Of a stretch of DNA of 64,000 nucleotides, positions 9,399 through 17,140 are shown piece after piece; position 1 is the first letter of the stretch, and the number at the start of each line of letters is the position of its first letter. The position numbers and the translations under genes were made by a program. This DNA comes from Taibaiella chishuiensis (GTDB taxonomy: Bacteria; Bacteroidota; Bacteroidia; Chitinophagales; Chitinophagaceae). The DNA is taken from positions 248,001 through 312,000 of the forward strand of contig NZ_PYGD01000002.1 of the NCBI RefSeq assembly GCF_003014535.1, given 5' to 3'. Under the pieces are notes generated by a model that saw only the letters and a list, made by a program, of their open reading frames with translations, was not told the origin of the DNA and ran no database searches.

Positions 9399-9860
9399 CT
9401 AGGGATCGATGGTCAGCAATACGTTATTGCCACCCAGGTTCATCCAGGTCATCTGCAGGGTAGGGCAGCTTGTTCCTGGTTGGTTCAGGCTGGAATAGGT
9501 GCCGGTAGCACAGGTGCCGGTGTTGCCTACCAATGGCGCAGTCGGGCCGGTAATACTGGTGTGGAAGGTAGCTGCGTCCCAACCGGAGCCTGCCGTCGTC
9601 ATGGTTGCATAACCGCTGGGTCCTACTGAGGTATAACGCCAGCCGGTGCCCCCGTTTAAGGAGTTTACGTTGTTGTAGGCATCGGAGGTGTTCGGGTTGA
9701 TCTTAAACCAGGTGTAGTACGAGCAGGATGCAGGCAGGTTGGCATCGTGCGCATAAGCCTCCAGGGCAATAATACAGCTCGTATTATTGGTGATAAACAA
9801 GGCGGCGTTGGCGCTTACCGCTGCCCCCGATAACAGGAGCATAGCGAATAGTTTCTTCAT
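9399..9860 (-). CDS. Small secreted protein of unknown function
   Basis: A 153-residue protein with a clear signal peptide (MKKLFAMLLLSGAAVSANAA). The mature part is rich in Thr, Asn, Gly and Ser and has five cysteines, which suggests a disulfide-bonded extracellular domain. I recognise no catalytic motif or family. The stop codon lies inside an imperfect inverted repeat (CGATCCTAGG at 9381-9390 with CCTAGGGATCG after it) that could act as a weak terminator. No gene is tightly linked to it; the next minus-strand gene ends 188 nt upstream. Confidence 0.65.
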   Translation of the reverse strand: MKKLFAMLLLSGAAVSANAALFITNNTSCIIALEAYAHDANLPASCSYYTWFKINPNTSDAYNNVNSLNGGTGWRYTSVGPSGYATMTTAGSGWDAATFHTSITGPTAPLVGNTGTCATGTYSSLNQPGTSCPTLQMTWMNLGGNNVLLTIDP

Positions 9861-10048
9861 AGATAAATAGTTTGTGATGGAAGACCAATTTCCGTTTTTT
9901 TAATCTGTTCGCCGGGCTGTTTTTTGTCAGCGGGCCAGAATTGTTTACCAGGGCGGTCAAAGCCTTTGTCTATGCCGTTCTTTGTTACCCCGGATAAAAA
10001 AGCCGCATACCTGTGCGTATGCGGCTCCCTAACGAAAAAAACAAAACA

Positions 10049-11113
10049 TCAGCGGATCAGCAGCAATTCGCCGCGAAAGGTTTTTACCTCATCATCGCGT
10101 TCCGACAACTCGATATGGTAAAAATACGTGCCTGCATCGCCGGGATTGCCGTTGTACAGGCCGTCCCAGCCCGCGAGCCCGTCGAAGGTGCTGAACACTT
10201 CTTTACCCCAACGGTTAAAAATGCGGAAGGCTTTCACCTCCTGGTAGCCGTAATTGGCAATGGCAAACCGGTCGTTGAGCCCGTCGCCATTGGGCGAAAA
10301 GGCATTGGGCAAAAACAACTGTTCCCGGATCAGGATGCTTACCCTGGCCGTATCGCGGCAACCGTATTCGTTAGCGCCTACTACGGTATAGGTGATGGGG
10401 GTACGGGGCGAGGCCATGGGCGATGCGTTGCGGGTATTATCCAGCCAGGTGGCCGGCGACCATTGGTAACTGGCAGCACCGGAAGCCTGTAACTGTACGT
10501 TTTCTCGCGGGTTTATCGTTTGGGTGGCCGATACGGTCAGTTCCGGCACCGGGCGCACAAATACGGTTATGGAATCGGAACCGGTACAACCGCTGCTGAC
10601 ATCGGTTACCCTGATCCTGAATTGTTGGGTACCGGTAATATACCCCGATGCGACACTGGTATCCGTACGGTCAAGCAGGGCGCCCGGCTCCCAGCGGTAC
10701 TGGTAAGCGCCGGCGTATAAGGTGCCGGTTTGCAGGTGCAGGTAACCGTTGCAGGTTTGCGAGTCGCGCAGGGGCGGGTAGACCACCACCGGCTTTTGGA
10801 TCAGCAGGTTGCGGCTTACGGTTTGCCCGTTTACGGTATACTTCAGGGCGCATTGATAGGGAAATACAGAGAGGCCTTCGGCCGCCAGCTGCGGATTAAA
10901 GGTCCATACGCCGTTCTCCTGTGTTACGCCGCATCCGCTGAAGCTCCCGCCTGCGGGTATGCCGCTCAGGCCATAAGCAGTATCCTGGTAACAATACTTA
11001 GTAGCGATCGGGCTGCCGTCGGTATAGGTTATAGCCTGGCCATACCCTAAGGTATAGCCAGACAACAGGAATATAACGATAAGCACTGCAGGTCTTGCTA
11101 TCCCGTATTTCAT
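10049..11113 (-). CDS. T9SS type B sorting-domain protein (gliding motility-associated C-terminal domain)
   Basis: A 354-residue secreted protein. A signal peptide covers about residues 1-26. Ig/PKD-like segments follow (for example ASGAASYQWSPATWLDNT). The C-terminal CHU_C domain starts near residue 268 with LFLPNAFSPNGDGLNDRF and continues through RIFNRWGKEVF and GTYFYHIEL. CHU_C domains direct export through the type 9 secretion system and cell-surface attachment. The gene begins 27 nt after the stop of the T9SS protein upstream on the same strand, so the two are probably one operon. No catalytic domain is present. Confidence 0.9.
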   Translation of the reverse strand: MKYGIARPAVLIVIFLLSGYTLGYGQAITYTDGSPIATKYCYQDTAYGLSGIPAGGSFSGCGVTQENGVWTFNPQLAAEGLSVFPYQCALKYTVNGQTVSRNLLIQKPVVVYPPLRDSQTCNGYLHLQTGTLYAGAYQYRWEPGALLDRTDTSVASGYITGTQQFRIRVTDVSSGCTGSDSITVFVRPVPELTVSATQTINPRENVQLQASGAASYQWSPATWLDNTRNASPMASPRTPITYTVVGANEYGCRDTARVSILIREQLFLPNAFSPNGDGLNDRFAIANYGYQEVKAFRIFNRWGKEVFSTFDGLAGWDGLYNGNPGDAGTYFYHIELSERDDEVKTFRGELLLIR

Positions 11114-11140
11114 ACTGCTTCAGTTTAATGCTGTTTGTGG

Positions 11141-13456
11141 TTATTGTTTTACTACTTTCTCTACACGGAGCAGGCGTCCTTTGGTATCGGCGATCTTCAG
11201 GAAATAGATACCGTCGGGCAAGGCTTCGAGCGATATCCTGTCGGTGTTGTCGTTTTGCAGGAGCGTACGGCCTTCTACACTGCCCAGGCTGAGCGATACT
11301 GGTATGGGGCTATTGATAAACAGGGTGTGTTGCGCCGGGTTAGGATAGATGCTGATCCTGTAGGCAGGGTTGCCGATATCGTCTATACCGGTTACATTGT
11401 TGACCGTATAGATCTCGGAGGTATCCGTACAGCCGTTTGCAAGGCCGGTGATCACCTGGTAATCGCCGTTCTGGTTTACGGTATAGGTCGCTGCGGTAGC
11501 GCCGTTGATCAGTATGCCGTTGCGCATCCATTTATAGGTATCATAAGCCGAGGTTACCCCCAGTTCGAAATTGTTTACGGTAATAAAAGGTTCGTCGATA
11601 TCATTGATGGTAAGATCGATGGTGATGATGCTGTCGCAGCCGCCATCGCTCCAGTAATGCTGGTTGTAGATACCGGAAGTGGTATAGGTAATGCCGTTCA
11701 GTGTATAGCTTTTACAGGCCGATACCTGGGTAATGCTGTGGAAAGTATCGGCACATGCGTATTTAACGAGGTAAGCGCCCATATCGAAGTTGTTGCCCGC
11801 CTGGGTCATCATATAGGGGGCGGTATCGTTCGGGCCTTTAAAGTCGGCAGCATTCCTGCGCAGGGTACCGGCGATATACATATTGTTGGATTGATCAAGA
11901 AATACTTCGCCGACCGGTACCTGTTGTGCGGATATATGCGGCAACTGGCCCAGGCGCATACTCCAGTCTGTAGCGCCGCCCGGTTTGTAGCGCTTTACAA
12001 AGCCGTGGGTATTGGTCTGGTAGGTAATGCCCGCAATATTAAATTCGGCAACTACACTGCCGCCGATATAGATATTATTCAGGGCGTCGTGTTTTAACCG
12101 GGTAGGTATGATCTGGTTGTCGGTAAGCGGCATGCCGAGCTGCAGCAATTCGCCCCATTGTACGGCGCCGCTGGTATCTGTTTTGGCAATATACCCGCCA
12201 TTGATATGTGCATCGGGCATACCGCCGTTAATGGCCGTAAGCAATAAGGAGGGCGACAGGCGCAGGGTATCGAGGAAGGTGCCGGCGATAACGGGTACAC
12301 CGGCTGTATCCAGGCTCAGATCCTTTACGGTGCCCTGGTAGCAATTAAAGGTCTTTACCCATAACACATCGCCGGCATCGGTATACTTGGCGAGGAAGGG
12401 GCTGTAACGCTGTGTGCCGGAGATGGGCGTGGTGACTATATGAGGCTGGGTTACGGTACCGAAATTAACCGTATCGTAGAGCGAGCCTGCCACATAGATA
12501 TGACCATAGGGATCCGGTGCGGCCTTGAAGTCGTAAATGCCGCCGCGTTTCTCGGTGGTCTTTACAATCCGGAACGAATTAAAGGCGCCGGTGGCCTGGT
12601 CCATCTTTACCCAAAAGCCATAACGCTGATCGGTAAGACCGGAATTCGTACTGATGATATGTTGTGTATTGGCGCCGCCATTATCAAAGATCAGGGTATC
12701 ATTCTGGCCCGTACCCAGTACTGTGCCCGAAAGGATCATTTCGCCGGAGGTATTTACCGCAAGGCTTTGCACATCAAAAGTTGCCGCCATTTTATAGATA
12801 CCCACGAAAGGCACCTTGCGCGATACGATCTGTTTCACCCATTTAAAATTGCCGGCCGAATCCAGCTTCAGTACGAAGCCTGCTTTAGAGGTAGTCAGCG
12901 TGGTATCGGGGCCCGAAAGCAAGGCTTCGGCTGCCGGATCGGGATTAAAGTCGACTACACCCGGGAAGTCGCCGGCGATATAGATATTGGCGCTGTCGTC
13001 TACGACAAGGCCGCGGGCCGACGGGCCATTATAAATATGGTTAAAGATGAAATTCCTTTTATCCAGCTTTTTTACCCAGATCATATTGGAGTCGGCATCC
13101 ATCTTGCTGATGAAAAACTCGTATTGACCGGTGCCGGTGGGCATCTGTGTATTGACGATAAGCGGGCTGTACCCACCTGCAAATTTGATGGTATCTTCAA
13201 AGATGCCGACACTGTATATGTTTTTTTGTCGGTCTGTAGCCACCCTGTGGATATAGACCTGGCCTGCGCTGCCGCTGCCCGTAGTGCCTGTGGCGGTAGA
13301 CATGGTATGGTGCTGGACGCCCCAACTGGTAAGCTGGTACTGTGCTTGTGCCGGTATAAAGCAGCACTGCAGCAGCAACAGCAGCAACAGGTATTTGCTG
13401 TTGCGCAACACGCCGCGCTGTGGTCCTGCATTGACTTTAGGTTGTGTTACCTTCAT
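11141..13456 (-). CDS. T9SS type A sorting-domain protein with SBBP-like beta-propeller repeats
   Basis: A secreted protein of 771 residues from ATG 13456, which is preceded by an A-rich leader. An upstream in-frame start at 13519 would place 21 residues before the signal peptide and would lie upstream of the candidate transcription start. The body has repeats of the form NIYIAGxF...FVLKLDSAGNFKWVKQ, typical of SBBP beta-propeller repeats. These are followed by a Cys-containing Ig-like segment and a C-terminal type A sorting domain (YRISIYPNPAQHTLFINS, ending RVEKVVKQ). It is co-oriented with the type B cargo gene 27 nt downstream. Its role is probably structural or adhesive at the surface. 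Confidence 0.88.
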   Translation of the reverse strand: MKVTQPKVNAGPQRGVLRNSKYLLLLLLLQCCFIPAQAQYQLTSWGVQHHTMSTATGTTGSGSAGQVYIHRVATDRQKNIYSVGIFEDTIKFAGGYSPLIVNTQMPTGTGQYEFFISKMDADSNMIWVKKLDKRNFIFNHIYNGPSARGLVVDDSANIYIAGDFPGVVDFNPDPAAEALLSGPDTTLTTSKAGFVLKLDSAGNFKWVKQIVSRKVPFVGIYKMAATFDVQSLAVNTSGEMILSGTVLGTGQNDTLIFDNGGANTQHIISTNSGLTDQRYGFWVKMDQATGAFNSFRIVKTTEKRGGIYDFKAAPDPYGHIYVAGSLYDTVNFGTVTQPHIVTTPISGTQRYSPFLAKYTDAGDVLWVKTFNCYQGTVKDLSLDTAGVPVIAGTFLDTLRLSPSLLLTAINGGMPDAHINGGYIAKTDTSGAVQWGELLQLGMPLTDNQIIPTRLKHDALNNIYIGGSVVAEFNIAGITYQTNTHGFVKRYKPGGATDWSMRLGQLPHISAQQVPVGEVFLDQSNNMYIAGTLRRNAADFKGPNDTAPYMMTQAGNNFDMGAYLVKYACADTFHSITQVSACKSYTLNGITYTTSGIYNQHYWSDGGCDSIITIDLTINDIDEPFITVNNFELGVTSAYDTYKWMRNGILINGATAATYTVNQNGDYQVITGLANGCTDTSEIYTVNNVTGIDDIGNPAYRISIYPNPAQHTLFINSPIPVSLSLGSVEGRTLLQNDNTDRISLEALPDGIYFLKIADTKGRLLRVEKVVKQ

Positions 13457-13520
13457 AGAGATTCTTTTTTGAAGTGAATGGCCTTGCCGGTAGCGGAAAT
13501 GCAAGGCCGGATAATGCATA

Positions 13521-13528
13521 CAAAATTA
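13521..13528 (-). promoter_or_regulatory. Candidate -7 box for the T9SS gene pair
   Basis: On the minus strand this reads TAATTTTG, a full match to TAnnTTTG. It would start transcription about 58 nt before ATG 13456. No clear -33 box was seen. Confidence 0.45.
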
Positions 13529-13575
13529 CTTTTCCATATGCCCGGTATAAGAGTGGGAGTACCCGATTTTGAAAG

Positions 13576-13587
13576 AGTAGATCTACT
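13576..13587. promoter_or_regulatory. Perfect 12-bp palindrome between divergent genes
   Basis: AGTAGATCTACT lies between the T9SS pair (minus) and the sensor kinase (plus), about 90 bp upstream of the kinase -7 candidate. It is a possible operator; the binding protein is unknown. Confidence 0.35.
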
Positions 13588-13672
13588 TATAGGGCGAAAA
13601 ATAATGTATCTGTCGTGTGTAAAAAGGACAGTAAAATGACAAAGGTCTTCGTGAAGCGCGCTGTCAATACGG

Positions 13673-13680
13673 TATTTTTG
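13673..13680 (+). promoter_or_regulatory. Candidate -7 box for the kinase/regulator pair
   Basis: TATTTTTG matches TAnnTTTG and lies 62 nt before ATG 13743. Confidence 0.4.
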
Positions 13681-13742
13681 CGCTTTGCAGAAAAGTATGC
13701 TTAACTTACAGGGACGCATTACTTTCCCGAAGGATCAATTTC

Positions 13743-15704
13743 ATGAGGCTGAAGCAACTCTATTTATTTTTTTTATTACTGGCAGTATCTTTCACTCCTG
13801 CCTTTGCACAGGAACCGGTAAGCGGCGTGCGCAATTTCCTGCAGCTTTCCGATACGGCCGATATCCGCAGCCGTATAGCCGCGGCTAAAAAGATGGCGGT
13901 TACCGACCCGGTACAGGCCGCCGGCAAGTTCCGTTACCTGATGCAGCAAAGTATGCAGCTGGCCTATAGCTACGGGATCGTTGTATCGGGTATCGAATCG
14001 GGCAACCTGGAAGTGCGGGATGGCAACTACGAGGCCGCCCTGCTTTTTTATAATCATGCCCTGGCTGCTTGCGATGCTGCTACCAGACCGCTTTTTGCAG
14101 CGCTTATCCATAACCTTACCGGCAATGTATGCAACCTGCAGGCCCGGTATGAACAGGCTTCTTTTTATTATTATAAAGCGGTACAACTGGCCGAGCAATA
14201 CCCGGCCCGCCAACTGCCGCCCAGTTATGCTTACAGCAACCTGGCCACCGTACTGGCACAACTCCGGCAATACGATAAGGCCCTGGCCTATGCTGCTAAA
14301 GCGCTGCATGCAGCCACACAGCTCCGGGATACCGCCCTGCAGGTAAACCAGCTGATGAACCTGGGCGTGATCAGTTATGAGCAGAAAGATATTCAACAGG
14401 CCCTGTCGTATCTCGAAGCAGCCGCAGCCCTGGCCCTGCACGGCCACGATTTTGTAAGCCTGCACAAGATCCGGGTCAATACCGCTGCCGTATACATGGA
14501 ACTGGAGGAGCCGCGCAAGGCTTTGCAACAGCTCCTGGAAGCTGCAGAACTGGAATCGGTCCATCATATTGCCTACCACGAACGTAATGTTACGCTCAGC
14601 AGTATCGGCGATGTATACCTGCAGCTCAAACAATGGGACAAGGCCCGGACTTATTTCGCTATGGCCTGGACCGGTAGCGGCCAGTTGCCTAAAGAGCGCC
14701 TGTTCCTGTTGCAGAAGCTGGCCGAACTGAAAACACGTACCGGCGATTATAAAGGTGCCTTGGCCTTGCGCAGGCAGTACGAAACCCTGAGCGACAGTAT
14801 TGAAAGCAGCGCGGTAACCCTGCAGGTACACGAAATGGAAACCCGCTACCGCACTGCGGAGAAGGACCGGGAGATCGCCTTAAAGCAGGCACATATTACA
14901 CGGCAGGCACAACAGATCACGCAAAAGAACCTCTGGCTGGCCATTACCGCCCTGGGCATCCTGTTGTTGCTGTTGTCGGGTGGGGCGGCCTGGTTTTATA
15001 CCCGGCAAAAAAATAAGATTACCGAACGCAACCGGCAGATCGAAATGCTGCAAGTCCGGCTGGAAGGCGAAGACGACGAGCGGCAAAGGCTGGCACAGGA
15101 ACTGCACGATGGTATCGGCAGCCAGCTGGCAGGTGCCAAATCGTACCTGCTGGCCCTGGGTAATGCCCATCCCGAACTGGCCGAACACCACTACTATCGC
15201 CGCACGGGGCAGATCCTGAACGAGACTGCGGCCGACTTGCGGCGTGTAGCGCATAACCTGCTGCCGGGTGTTATCAGCTCGTCCGGGCTGGCCGATGCGG
15301 TACAGGCTTATTGTAAAGACCTGGGGCAACGCAGCGACCTGGATATCGAGTTTCATGCTTATGGCAACTTCAGTTTTGTAGCGCCTGTACTTTCCCTGCA
15401 TATCTACCGCATCATACAGGAACTCTTGCATAATGTCGTCAAACATGCCGGGGCTTCGGAGGCGATCGTATTGCTCAATGAGCATCCCGCCGAGATCAGT
15501 ATCCTGGTAGAAGATAATGGTATCGGCATAAGCGAAACCGCGGGCAGCAAAGGGATCGGGCTTACCAATATCCGCAAGCGCGTCGACCTGTTGTCGGGTA
15601 ATATGCAGATCGAGTCGGCCGGGCAACAGGGTACCATCGTCAGCATTTTCCTGCCCAAAGATGTACAACGGGCCAATATGGCTTCGGGCCGGCAATTTCA
15701 TTAA
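13743..15704 (+). CDS. TPR-containing sensor histidine kinase (HisKA_3/NarX type)
   Basis: A 653-residue kinase. It has a signal peptide (residues 1-23, ending PAFAQ), a periplasmic array of TPR repeats (about 40-340) and a coiled coil. One membrane segment lies near 397-418 (LAITALGILLLLLSGGAAWF). The HisKA_3 dimerisation box is RQRLAQELHDGIGSQLAG, with the phospho-accepting His455. The HATPase domain runs from about 540 to 645 (N-box QELLHNVVKHA, G-box GSKGIGLTNIRKR). The NarL-type regulator begins 31 nt downstream and is the expected partner. The signal is unknown; TPR sensor domains of this kind are common in Bacteroidota. Confidence 0.92.
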   Translation: MRLKQLYLFFLLLAVSFTPAFAQEPVSGVRNFLQLSDTADIRSRIAAAKKMAVTDPVQAAGKFRYLMQQSMQLAYSYGIVVSGIESGNLEVRDGNYEAALLFYNHALAACDAATRPLFAALIHNLTGNVCNLQARYEQASFYYYKAVQLAEQYPARQLPPSYAYSNLATVLAQLRQYDKALAYAAKALHAATQLRDTALQVNQLMNLGVISYEQKDIQQALSYLEAAAALALHGHDFVSLHKIRVNTAAVYMELEEPRKALQQLLEAAELESVHHIAYHERNVTLSSIGDVYLQLKQWDKARTYFAMAWTGSGQLPKERLFLLQKLAELKTRTGDYKGALALRRQYETLSDSIESSAVTLQVHEMETRYRTAEKDREIALKQAHITRQAQQITQKNLWLAITALGILLLLLSGGAAWFYTRQKNKITERNRQIEMLQVRLEGEDDERQRLAQELHDGIGSQLAGAKSYLLALGNAHPELAEHHYYRRTGQILNETAADLRRVAHNLLPGVISSSGLADAVQAYCKDLGQRSDLDIEFHAYGNFSFVAPVLSLHIYRIIQELLHNVVKHAGASEAIVLLNEHPAEISILVEDNGIGISETAGSKGIGLTNIRKRVDLLSGNMQIESAGQQGTIVSIFLPKDVQRANMASGRQFH

Positions 15705-15735
15705 TCCTTAGTTTTTATTATTTTAGGCCCTGAAG

Positions 15736-16374
15736 ATGGATGTAAGGATAGCTATTACGGACGACCACCCGATGGTACGCGACGGACTTGCCGCAATGCT
15801 GCAGGCGGCGGGCGGTATTACGATTACGGCAAAGTATGCCTCGGGTAATGCTTTGCTGGCCGGGCTCAAAACGGATGTGCCCGATGTATTGCTGCTTGAT
15901 ATGCACCTGCCCGATATGCATGGCAGGGAGATCGTAAAAGCGTTGCGCAAACAGTTTCCCGGCCTGAAGATCATTATCGTTACCAGTACCGAAAGCGTGT
16001 TCCTGGTCAAAGCCATGCTGGATGCTGGCGCCAGGGCTTACCTGCTTAAAACGGCGGGCCAGGATCAGCTTAGCGATGCCATCCGCCAGGTAATGGCGGG
16101 CGAGGTGGTGCTCTCTCCCGAAGTAAAAGAGCTGTTGCTCAAAAATGCCCTGAAGCAAAAAAGTAACCTGGCCTATAACGAAGAACTGACGGAACGCGAG
16201 ATCCGCATCCTGGAGCTGATCGCCGAAGAGCTGACCAGCCCGGAAATAGCAGAACAGCTGCACCTGAGCCAGCGTACTATTGAGAATTACCGCCTGGGAC
16301 TTATGCAAAAACTCGGCGCTAAAAATATGGCGGGCCTGGTTAAAAAAGCGATACTGATGGGTATTATCCGGTAA
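15736..16374 (+). CDS. NarL/FixJ family response regulator
   Basis: A 212-residue two-domain regulator. The receiver domain has acidic residues near the start (ITDDHPMVRDG), the phospho-acceptor Asp55 (LLLDMHLPD) and Lys near 105 (YLLKTAG). The LuxR-type HTH at about 145-207 includes LTEREIRILELIAEELTSPE and LSQRTIENYRLGLMQKLGA. It probably takes phosphate from the TPR kinase immediately upstream. An unusual dyad-containing promoter begins 27 nt after its stop and is a plausible target; an identically built promoter occurs at 26914-26982. Confidence 0.93.
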   Translation: MDVRIAITDDHPMVRDGLAAMLQAAGGITITAKYASGNALLAGLKTDVPDVLLLDMHLPDMHGREIVKALRKQFPGLKIIIVTSTESVFLVKAMLDAGARAYLLKTAGQDQLSDAIRQVMAGEVVLSPEVKELLLKNALKQKSNLAYNEELTEREIRILELIAEELTSPEIAEQLHLSQRTIENYRLGLMQKLGAKNMAGLVKKAILMGIIR

Positions 16375-16400
16375 ACCGGTTCCTGTCCTGCCTGTCCGGA

Positions 16401-16467
16401 GGAAATTTCCCCTGTTCATAAACCGGTGTTTCACGGTTGTATAAAGCGCCAGGGGTTCCGATCTTTG
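16401..16467 (+). promoter_or_regulatory. Operator/promoter unit, copy 1 (shared with 26914-26982)
   Basis: The palindrome GGAAATTTCC (16401-16410) is followed by CCTGT, then the dyad AAACCGGTGTTT (16420-16431) and CAC. A TTG at 16437-16439 is 20 nt from GATCTTTG (16460-16467), which fits a Bacteroidota -33/-7 pair. Copy 2 has the same elements at exactly the same spacings: 19 nt from palindrome to dyad and 47 nt from dyad to the end of TTTG. It sits directly downstream of the NarL-type regulator gene. Confidence 0.6.
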
Positions 16468-16470
16468 CAG

Positions 16471-16485
16471 CCGGCTTAAAGCCGG
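16471..16485 (+). repeat. Small hairpin just after the predicted transcription start
   Basis: CCGGCTT-A-AAGCCGG would form near the 5' end of the transcript, ahead of the tiny ORF. The copy 2 unit also has a hairpin in its leader (27035-27070). Confidence 0.4.
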
Positions 16486-16518
16486 ATGTAAACCGAAAAG
16501 AACCCCATCTTTAAAATC

Positions 16519-16596
16519 TTGAAAGTCTTGATCCGTAAAATATCATTGATCCTCGCCGCCTTATTGCTGTCCCTCTATATTTGTTATGCCTTGTAA
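16519..16596 (+). CDS. Candidate 25-residue hydrophobic peptide
   Basis: A TTG-started frame encodes L/M-KVLIRKISLILAALLLSLY followed by ICYAL: a positively charged start, one hydrophobic helix and a Cys near the end. There is no ATG and no clear ribosome-binding site, so on its own it would be ignored. It is listed because the promoter unit in front of it recurs at 26914, where it is also followed by a hydrophobic peptide of 27 residues with a Cys near its end. If real, it would be an inner-membrane micropeptide; its function is unknown. Confidence 0.3.
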   Translation: MKVLIRKISLILAALLLSLYICYAL

Positions 16597-16751
16597 TGCG
16601 ACAGTGGGTTAAGTAAGGGAGTAACTGCCTGCGCCGTTTTTTATAAAGGCAGTCCTGTTATATCTGTTAAAAATACGGCGGGCCGGGCGGACGGTGTACT
16701 TATTTGTCTTAATTTGAAGCCTCGAACACCGTCAAAAAAAATTGCAGCAAT

Positions 16752-17024
16752 ATGACTACGAAAGAAACATTTACGCTTAGCGGCGAAAACCTGCTTAAGA
16801 AAATAAAGGAGTTGATCGCGGAAGGCAACATCCGTAAAATTACCATTACCGATAAGTCCGGTAAGGAACTTATGTCCTTCCCCATGACCCTGGGCCTGGT
16901 CGGTGCATTGCTGGCGCCGGTGCTGGCTGCGGTCGGCGCTATGGCTGCCCTGGTCAGCGAGTGCAATATTACCGTAGAACGTAATGAGCCCGGGCAGGAA
17001 GCAGAAGGTACGAAAGTGCCCTGA
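16752..17024 (+). CDS. DUF4342 family protein
   Basis: A 90-residue protein matching the DUF4342 pattern: an N-terminal helix with GENLLKKIKELIAEGN, a beta pair with RKITITDKSGKELMSFP, then a glycine/alanine-rich hydrophobic segment (LGLVGALLAPVLAAVGAMAA) that could span or lie in a membrane. The C-terminus is charged and weakly conserved. The family's function is not established. It is the next plus-strand gene after the two-component pair and the tiny ORF, 155 nt away, and a strong terminator follows it. Confidence 0.82.
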   Translation: MTTKETFTLSGENLLKKIKELIAEGNIRKITITDKSGKELMSFPMTLGLVGALLAPVLAAVGAMAALVSECNITVERNEPGQEAEGTKVP

Positions 17025-17055
17025 TCTGGCTGAGTTGCCTTGTATAAACGTACGA

Positions 17056-17100
17056 TACCCCTGTTACCGCTGCTCCGGCACGGTACAGGGGTAATTTTTT
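17056..17100 (+). terminator. Rho-independent terminator after the DUF4342 gene
   Basis: TACCCCTGTTACCG (17056-17069) pairs with CGGTACAGGGGTA (17081-17093) with one bulge, followed by a T-run. Confidence 0.88.
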
Positions 17101-17140
17101 GGGGACAATGTAGTCCTGCCGGATTTTACAAGCTTTACGC

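Noticed and set aside
12440-13477. 345-residue plus-strand ORF opposite the T9SS propeller protein
   Set aside because: Antisense to a gene with clear signal peptide, repeats and sorting domain; no features of its own.
13743-16374. Hybrid or LytTR-type classification of the first two-component pair
   Set aside because: The kinase has a HisKA_3 box and the regulator a LuxR-type HTH, so it is a NarX/NarL-type pair, distinct from the LytS/LytTR pair at 37-39 kb.
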